Shown here piece after piece: positions 12,359 to 16,909 of a stretch of DNA of 16,909 nt (within the stretch, counting starts at the first letter, position 1; each line of letters begins with the position of its first letter). The stretch is from Actinomycetes bacterium (GTDB taxonomy: Bacteria; Actinomycetota; Actinomycetes; Actinomycetales; Cellulomonadaceae). The DNA lies in the NCBI GenBank assembly GCA_023424135.1, contig JAFAEH010000226.1:1-16909 (forward strand), in the 5' to 3' direction. The notes beneath the pieces are model-generated. The model ran no database searches. It had not been told where the DNA came from and saw only the letters and a list, made by a program, of their open reading frames with translations. The translations under genes and the position numbers were made by a program.

Positions 12359-14647
12359 ATGCGTCGACGCACCACAGCAGCGCTCGCGGCGGTCGCGGCC
12401 GCCGCGGTCGCCGGGCTCGTCACGGCACCGGCCGCCTCGGCCGCGGTCGCGTGCCGGGTCACGTACACCGTCACGAACCAGTGGCCCGGCGGCTTCGGCG
12501 CCGACGTACGCGTCGACAACCTCGGCGACCCGGTCAACGGGTGGACCCTGACCTGGGTGTTCACGGGTGGGCAGACGGTCACACAGCTCTGGAACGGCGC
12601 CGTCACCCAGTCCGGGACGCAGGTCTCGGTCACCAACGCCGGCTGGAACGGCGCCCTCGCCACGGGCGGGCAGGCCTCGTTCGGCTTCAACGGGGCGTCG
12701 GGTGCGACCAACCCCGTGCCGACGTCGTTCGCGCTCAACGGCACGACGTGCACGGGCTCGGTCACCCCCACGTCGTCGCCCACCGCGAGCGCCACGCCGA
12801 CGACGTCCCCGAGCGCGACGCCCACGCAGCAGCCCACCCCCACCGCGTCGCCCACCCCGACGCCGACACCGACGCAGACCACCGCACCGAACCCCGTCCC
12901 GACGACGCCCACGGCCGGTGCCCGCCAGCTCGAGGACCTCGACCGCGGCCTGATCTCCGTGCGGTCCGGCAGCGGCAACCTCGTGCAGTGGCGGCTGCTG
13001 GGCTACGAGGACCGCGCCACCGGGTTCCACGTGTACCGCGACGGTACGCGCGTGACGTCCTCGCCCGTCACGGGCTCGACGAACTACCTCGACAACGGCG
13101 CGTCCGCGAGCGCGCGGTACACCGTGCGGGCCGTCGTCGGAGGCGCCGAGCAGGCGCCGTCCGCCGCGTCGCGGAACTTCACCAACGGGTACCTCGACGT
13201 CCCGGTGCAGCGGCCGTCGTCCAACCACGTGATCAACGACGGCTCGGTCGGTGACCTCGATGGCGACGGCGACCTCGACATCGTGCTCAAGTGGGACCCG
13301 ACCGACGCGAAGGACAACAGCCAGTCCGGCGTCACCGGCAACGTCTACCTCGACGGCCTCACGCTCGAGGGCCAGCGCCTGTGGCGCATCGACCTGGGCC
13401 GCAACATCCGTGCCGGTGCGCACTACACGCAGTTCCAGGTCTACGACTACGACGGCGACGGCAAGGCCGAGGTGGCCGTCAAGACGGCCGACGGGACGCG
13501 CTCGGGCACGGGTCAGGTCATCGGCGACGCCAACGCCGACCACCGCAACTCCTCCGGATACGTGCTGTCCGGGCCCGAGTACTTCACGGTGTTCCGCGGT
13601 GACACGGGCGCCGTCGCCGCGACCACCGCGTACGTGCCGCCGCGCGGGACCGTGTCGAGCTGGGGCGACAGCTACGGCAACCGCGTCGACCGGTTCCTCG
13701 CCGGCACCGCCTACCTCGACGGGCAGCGACCGTCGATCATCATGGCCCGCGGCTACTACACGCGCACCGTGGTCGCGGCGTGGGACTTCCGCGACGGGCA
13801 GCTCACGCGCCGCTGGACGTTCGACTCGAACTCGTCGACCCCCGGGAACTCCGCGTACGCCGGGCAGGGCAACCACGCGCTGTCCATCGCGGACGTCGAC
13901 GGCGACGGGCGTGACGAGGTCGTCTACGGCGCCTCGACGATCGACGACGACGGTCGCGGCCTGTGGGTCAACGGCACGGGCCACGGCGACGCCGGGCACG
14001 TCGGCGACCTCGTCCCGTCCCGGCCCGGGCTCGAGTACTTCAAGGTCACCGAGGGCACGAGCCAGCCGAACATGTGGGTCGCCGACGCACGCACCGGGCA
14101 GACGCTGTGGCGCTCCGGGACGGGGTCGGACAACGGCCGCGGCGTGGCGGGCGACGTGTACGCCGGCAGCCCGGGTGCCGAGGCGTGGTCGTCGTCCGAG
14201 TCCGACCTGCGCAACGCGGCGACGGGCGCGAGCGTCGGCCGCAAGCCGTCGTCGGCCAACTTCCTGGCGTGGTGGGACGGCGACCCGGTGCGCGAGCTGC
14301 TCGACCAGACCCGCATCGACAAGTACGGGACCGGCGGCGACACCCGGCTGCTGACCGGTGCGGACGTCCGGTCGAACAACGGCACCAAGGCGACGCCCGT
14401 GCTGTCGGGCGACATCCTGGGCGACTGGCGCGAGGAGGTGATCTGGGCGCGGTCCGACGAGTCCGCGCTGCGGATCTACGCGACGCCGCACGCCACGTCG
14501 TACCGGGTGCACACGCTGCTGCACGACTCGATGTACCGCGTCGCGCTGGCCTGGCAGAACACCGCCTACAACCAGCCCCCGCACCCGTCGTTCTTCCTGG
14601 GTGACCCGTTCACGGCCCCGGCCCAGCCCCGCGTCTACGTCCGCTGA
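12359..14647 (+). CDS. Secreted rhamnogalacturonan lyase (CBM2 - linker - PL11)
   Basis: This 762-residue extracellular enzyme would cleave the rhamnogalacturonan I backbone of pectin by beta-elimination. Residues 1-28 form a Sec signal peptide (MRRRTTAALAAV... ending APAASA). Residues 29-133 are a CBM2: Cys32 and Cys131 at the ends, and Trp42, Trp78 and Trp96 in the three positions that bind crystalline cellulose in the CBM2a type. Residues 134-188 are a Pro/Thr/Ser linker. From 189 (RQLEDLDRGLISVRSG) to the end is a full PL11 domain with Asp-rich calcium loops (GDLDGDGDLD near 298, YDYDGDGKAE near 362, ADVDGDGRDE near 512) and RNIRAGAHYTQF, RGYYTRTV and HGDAGHVGDL, all as in B. subtilis YesW. 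Endo (YesW-like) or exo (YesX-like) action cannot be told. The ATG at 12359 follows GAAGGGCAGG and starts the signal peptide; an ATG frame 10 codons earlier is less likely. Confidence 0.93.
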   Translation: MRRRTTAALAAVAAAAVAGLVTAPAASAAVACRVTYTVTNQWPGGFGADVRVDNLGDPVNGWTLTWVFTGGQTVTQLWNGAVTQSGTQVSVTNAGWNGALATGGQASFGFNGASGATNPVPTSFALNGTTCTGSVTPTSSPTASATPTTSPSATPTQQPTPTASPTPTPTPTQTTAPNPVPTTPTAGARQLEDLDRGLISVRSGSGNLVQWRLLGYEDRATGFHVYRDGTRVTSSPVTGSTNYLDNGASASARYTVRAVVGGAEQAPSAASRNFTNGYLDVPVQRPSSNHVINDGSVGDLDGDGDLDIVLKWDPTDAKDNSQSGVTGNVYLDGLTLEGQRLWRIDLGRNIRAGAHYTQFQVYDYDGDGKAEVAVKTADGTRSGTGQVIGDANADHRNSSGYVLSGPEYFTVFRGDTGAVAATTAYVPPRGTVSSWGDSYGNRVDRFLAGTAYLDGQRPSIIMARGYYTRTVVAAWDFRDGQLTRRWTFDSNSSTPGNSAYAGQGNHALSIADVDGDGRDEVVYGASTIDDDGRGLWVNGTGHGDAGHVGDLVPSRPGLEYFKVTEGTSQPNMWVADARTGQTLWRSGTGSDNGRGVAGDVYAGSPGAEAWSSSESDLRNAATGASVGRKPSSANFLAWWDGDPVRELLDQTRIDKYGTGGDTRLLTGADVRSNNGTKATPVLSGDILGDWREEVIWARSDESALRIYATPHATSYRVHTLLHDSMYRVALAWQNTAYNQPPHPSFFLGDPFTAPAQPRVYVR

Positions 14648-14706
14648 CCGGCCCGTCACTCCCGGGGGACGCCGACCGCACCCCACCGGTCCCACATCCC
14701 GAGATA

Positions 14707-14780
14707 CCCACCGGTCGAACTCGGACTTTGGCGGCTCATGAGCCGTCAGAAGCCGCCGAAGTCCGAGTTCGTCGGGTGGG
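14707..14780. repeat. Extragenic palindrome, copy B (between convergent genes)
   Basis: The arms 14707-14736 and 14751-14780 match at 27 of 30 positions, and one mismatch can form a G-T pair. The left arm has the same 20-nt core as copy A (GAACTCGGACTTTGGCGGCT) in the same orientation. The loop region contains a perfect 14-bp palindrome, CGGCTCATGAGCCG (14732-14745), that offers an alternative fold. It lies 59 nt after the lyase stop and before the stop of the convergent oxidoreductase gene, so it can end both transcripts. Confidence 0.8.
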
Positions 14781-14841
14781 TGGGGGCAGGCGAGGGAGGG
14801 TCGGGCGAGGGAGGGCGGAGCGGGGGCGTGACCGGGGTGGG
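14774..14841 (+). other. G-rich tract after palindrome B
   Basis: Repeated GGG-GGGGG runs, including GAGGGAGGG units, follow the palindrome up to the oxidoreductase stop. Spacing allows quadruplex formation on the plus strand. The same order, palindrome then G-tracts, is seen after copy A. Confidence 0.5.
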
Positions 14842-16005
14842 TCAGGGGGTCCAGGGGGCCGCGAGGGCGGTGAAGGTGGCGGCCTCGGCGGCGACGCGCG
14901 CGCACCAGCGGGCGACGTCGTCGACGACCGGGTGGGCCTCCGGGCCCTCGTCGACCCACGTGACGTGCTCGGGCGCGATCGGGCGGGGGTCGGGTGCCGC
15001 GCGGACCGCGTCGAGCACGGCCATGAACGCACCGGTGTCGGCGACGTCGCAGCGCAGCCGCGCCGACGGGTCGAGGCGCGCCTCGAGCAGGTCCTCGAGC
15101 AGGTCGGTGCGCGTGGCGTGCACCGTGCGCTCACCCCGCGGCGAGACGACGTCGAGCTCGTCGAGCTCGTAGCGCAGCGTCGCCCGCCCGAGCGACCCGT
15201 TCACCACCACCGTCGCGGGCGTCCGCTCGGGTGCGCACAGCGTCAGACCGGCGGCCACGCGGCGGCCCCCGGCGAGCGTCACGACGACGGACGACGTGTC
15301 GTCGGCCTCGATCGGGTGCGCGTGCCACAGGTCGGTCTCGACGTCCACGACGTCGTCCGCGCGCGTCGCCCCGGCGGCCTTCAGCGCGGAGGCCACCGCG
15401 TGCGCGAGCGGGTTGGTCACGACCCCGTCGACCACGGGCACGCCGTCCAGGACACGCCGCCCCGCCCAGCGCGAGCGCGCGTAGTAGGCCGACGTCCGCA
15501 CCCACGTCCCGACGGCGCCGACGACGTCGACGTCGCCGAGCTCGCCCGACGCGACGACGCGCGTGAGCTCGTCGAGCGCACCCGAGCCGAACGTCTGGAA
15601 CCCGACCTGGCAACGGCGCCCCGTCCCGGCCGCGACCGCGACGAGGCGCACGTGCTCGTCGAGCGACGCGGCCGTCGGCTTCTCGAGCAGCACGTCGCTG
15701 CCCGCAAGCATCGCGGCGGTGGCGAGCGGCAGGTGCGTGTGGATGGGCGTGACGAGCACGACGACGTCGGGCGGGTCGGCCGCGAGCAGGTCGTCGAGGT
15801 CCGCGTACCAGGGCGTGCCGTCCGGGACGAGCGGCCCGTCGCCGTCACCCGCGGCGAGCTCGGAGCCCGCGAGCGGACGCGGGTCGACGACCGCCGCGAG
15901 CGTGGCACGGCCCTGCGCCGCGAGGGACCGCACGGTCCGCAGGTGCGAGCGCCCGTGCCCATGCACCCCGACCACCGCGACGCGCGCGGGTCCGCCCACG
16001 CTCAC
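14842..16005 (-). CDS. Gfo/Idh/MocA family oxidoreductase
   Basis: This 387-residue NAD(P)-dependent dehydrogenase probably acts on a sugar or sugar-derived polyol in the cytoplasm. The N-terminal Rossmann fold (1-125) has the nucleotide-binding turn VAVVGVHGHGRSH (9-21), the acidic residue after beta-2 (VVDP, Asp41) and the conserved LLEKP motif (106-110, Lys109 at the active site). The C-terminal alpha/beta domain carries DGVVTNPLAHAVASAL (193-208) in the place of the family's substrate-binding GG...H motif; His202 is the likely catalytic or substrate-contacting histidine. The start is GTG at 16005, overlapping the stop of the DUF6807 gene as GTGA, so the pair is coupled. Substrate is unknown. 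It converges on the lyase gene. Confidence 0.9.
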   Translation of the reverse strand: MSVGGPARVAVVGVHGHGRSHLRTVRSLAAQGRATLAAVVDPRPLAGSELAAGDGDGPLVPDGTPWYADLDDLLAADPPDVVVLVTPIHTHLPLATAAMLAGSDVLLEKPTAASLDEHVRLVAVAAGTGRRCQVGFQTFGSGALDELTRVVASGELGDVDVVGAVGTWVRTSAYYARSRWAGRRVLDGVPVVDGVVTNPLAHAVASALKAAGATRADDVVDVETDLWHAHPIEADDTSSVVVTLAGGRRVAAGLTLCAPERTPATVVVNGSLGRATLRYELDELDVVSPRGERTVHATRTDLLEDLLEARLDPSARLRCDVADTGAFMAVLDAVRAAPDPRPIAPEHVTWVDEGPEAHPVVDDVARWCARVAAEAATFTALAAPWTP

Positions 16006-16904
16006 GCCCAGGCCCGGGCGGCGAGCGCCGCGGCCTCGTCGGGGTCGAGCGCGCGGTCGACGAGCACGGCCGCCAGACCGGCCTCGAGCGTGCCGCCGTC
16101 CGGCACGTCGCAGACGGCGTCCCAGGCCAGGGACGGCCCGGCACCCGGGTACTCCGAGACCCGCACGAACCAGGGGCGGACGTGCGCGGGCGGCTGCACG
16201 AGCAGCAGCGTCGTCGTCGCGAGCTCACGGCGCTGCACGAACGCGAGCCACGCCGAGCGCGACCCGTGCACGGCGGCCTCGCCCGCCAGGCCCTCGCCCA
16301 GCACCGACGTCGTGTCGGCGAACGGCAGCCGCCAGAACAGCCCGCCGTACCCGGCCTGCGGGCGGCCGTTGGTCGCGGGGCTCTCGATGCGCAGCGCACC
16401 GTGCTCGGCGTGCAGCACGCTGCGCCAGCGCAGCAGCCACGCGAGCGCGTCGGGCCAGGGGCGCGCGTCGAGCGTGCGCTCCTCGCGCAGCAGCGGCGCA
16501 CCGTTCTCGTCGAGCCAGTCGAGGTCCTCGACGAGCGTCGCGCCCTGCGCCCGGCGCGCGCGCGGCACCTGACGGCCGTGGTTGGGCAGCAGCGTCGGGC
16601 CCTCGTCGCGCAGGAACGTGCGCCCGCCCCAGTACGACGTGCCGTTGACGACGGGCACGGCGAACGACATGCCGTAGTGGTGACGGTGGTCGACGGGGCT
16701 GACGTCGGTGAGCGCCGTACCCGCGGCCGTGTGCACGGGGTGCAGGTACGGGCGCGGCGAGTGCACGGGTGGCACGTCGTCGCCCGCCACGTACCGGGCG
16801 AGCGGCAGCGTGCCGAGGTGCGCGGCGCTGGACGTGCCGATCAGCTCGGCGGTGGGCACAGGGCCGGCGGGCGCGTCGGGGCCGGGCGCGTCGTCGGCCG
16901 GCAC
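16002..16904 (-). CDS. DUF6807 / PmoA-like family protein (N-terminus at window edge)
   Basis: About 300 residues are visible. Family hallmarks are SPRPYLHPVHT (49-59), SPVDHRHHYGMSFAVPVVNG (69-88), YWGGRTF (91-97) and SPATNGRPQAGYGGLFWRLP in the second half. These fit the PF14100 family (named after methane oxygenase PmoA, although these members are soluble and not monooxygenase subunits); the role is not established. The conserved His-rich part could bind metal or substrate. GTG at 16902-16904 is a possible start, but the frame stays open to the right edge, no ribosome-binding site can be seen, and the real start may lie outside. The low-complexity Asp/Ala/Pro leader before residue 18 is not typical of the family. 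Its stop overlaps the oxidoreductase start by 4 nt, so the two proteins probably share a pathway. Confidence 0.85.
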   Translation of the reverse strand: MPADDAPGPDAPAGPVPTAELIGTSSAAHLGTLPLARYVAGDDVPPVHSPRPYLHPVHTAAGTALTDVSPVDHRHHYGMSFAVPVVNGTSYWGGRTFLRDEGPTLLPNHGRQVPRARRAQGATLVEDLDWLDENGAPLLREERTLDARPWPDALAWLLRWRSVLHAEHGALRIESPATNGRPQAGYGGLFWRLPFADTTSVLGEGLAGEAAVHGSRSAWLAFVQRRELATTTLLLVQPPAHVRPWFVRVSEYPGAGPSLAWDAVCDVPDGGTLEAGLAAVLVDRALDPDEAAALAARAWA

Positions 16905-16909
16905 CAGCC

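Noticed and set aside
12083..14780. The lyase gene as cargo of a transposon bounded by the two palindromes
   Set aside because: The copies are in the same orientation, no transposase or target duplication is visible, and base and codon use of the gene equals its neighbours.
12251..14959. A long open frame of about 900 codons antisense to the lyase gene
   Set aside because: It is a by-product of the high GC third positions of the PL11 gene; its translation is low-complexity Arg/Val/Gly/Asp with no domain, and it has no plausible start context.

Overview
This window is very GC-rich, its real genes strongly prefer G/C in the third codon position, and several genes start with GTG. With the secreted, cellulose-binding (CBM2) pectin lyase, this suggests a plant-biomass-degrading actinobacterium of the Cellulomonas type. 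The genus is an inference; no rRNA or other marker gene is present.

Layout. (1) Positions 2-286 hold the 3' end of a plus-strand membrane protein. It is separated from the next operon by an 18-bp stem-loop that can terminate both converging transcripts. (2) Positions 5118-365 (minus) are a complete four-gene sugar importer in the order of E. coli ytfQ-ytfR-ytfT-yjfF: lipoprotein binding protein, double ATPase and two permeases. The last three genes are joined by 4-base ATGA overlaps. Its promoter region carries two LacI-type operators, and the lacI-family gene lies just upstream on the same strand (6490-5441). (3) Positions 10617-6646 (minus) are a second importer operon of the CUT1 (MalEFG) class: binding lipoprotein, two permeases and a YesL/DUF624-type membrane protein. 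It has no ATPase gene of its own. (4) Divergent from it, 10834-12045 (plus) encodes an L-lactate dehydrogenase of the mycobacterial LldD2 type. (5) Positions 12359-14647 (plus) encode a secreted rhamnogalacturonan lyase: signal peptide, CBM2, Pro/Thr linker, PL11. (6) Positions 16904-14842 (minus) hold a Gfo/Idh/MocA oxidoreductase preceded by a DUF6807 (PmoA-like) gene that reaches the right edge.

How it may work together. The CUT1 importer, the YesL-like protein and the PL11 lyase recall the Bacillus subtilis yes locus for rhamnogalacturonan I. The lyase would cut the pectin backbone outside the cell and the CUT1 importer could take up the oligosaccharides. The YtfQRT-YjfF importer belongs to a family that takes up furanose-form sugars and could take side-chain monosaccharides. 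The oxidoreductase and DUF6807 protein could act on an intracellular sugar derivative. These substrate links are inferences from context.

Non-coding structure is the most unusual part. Both binding-protein genes are followed, inside their operons, by perfect 14-15-bp GC stem-loops. A long extragenic palindrome occurs twice, on either side of the lyase gene, each time followed by a run of G-tracts. The LacI-type regulator has the same recognition-helix residues as E. coli LacI, and a site next to its target operon differs from the ideal symmetric lac operator at one of 14 positions. No phage, IS element, CRISPR array, tRNA or rRNA was seen.
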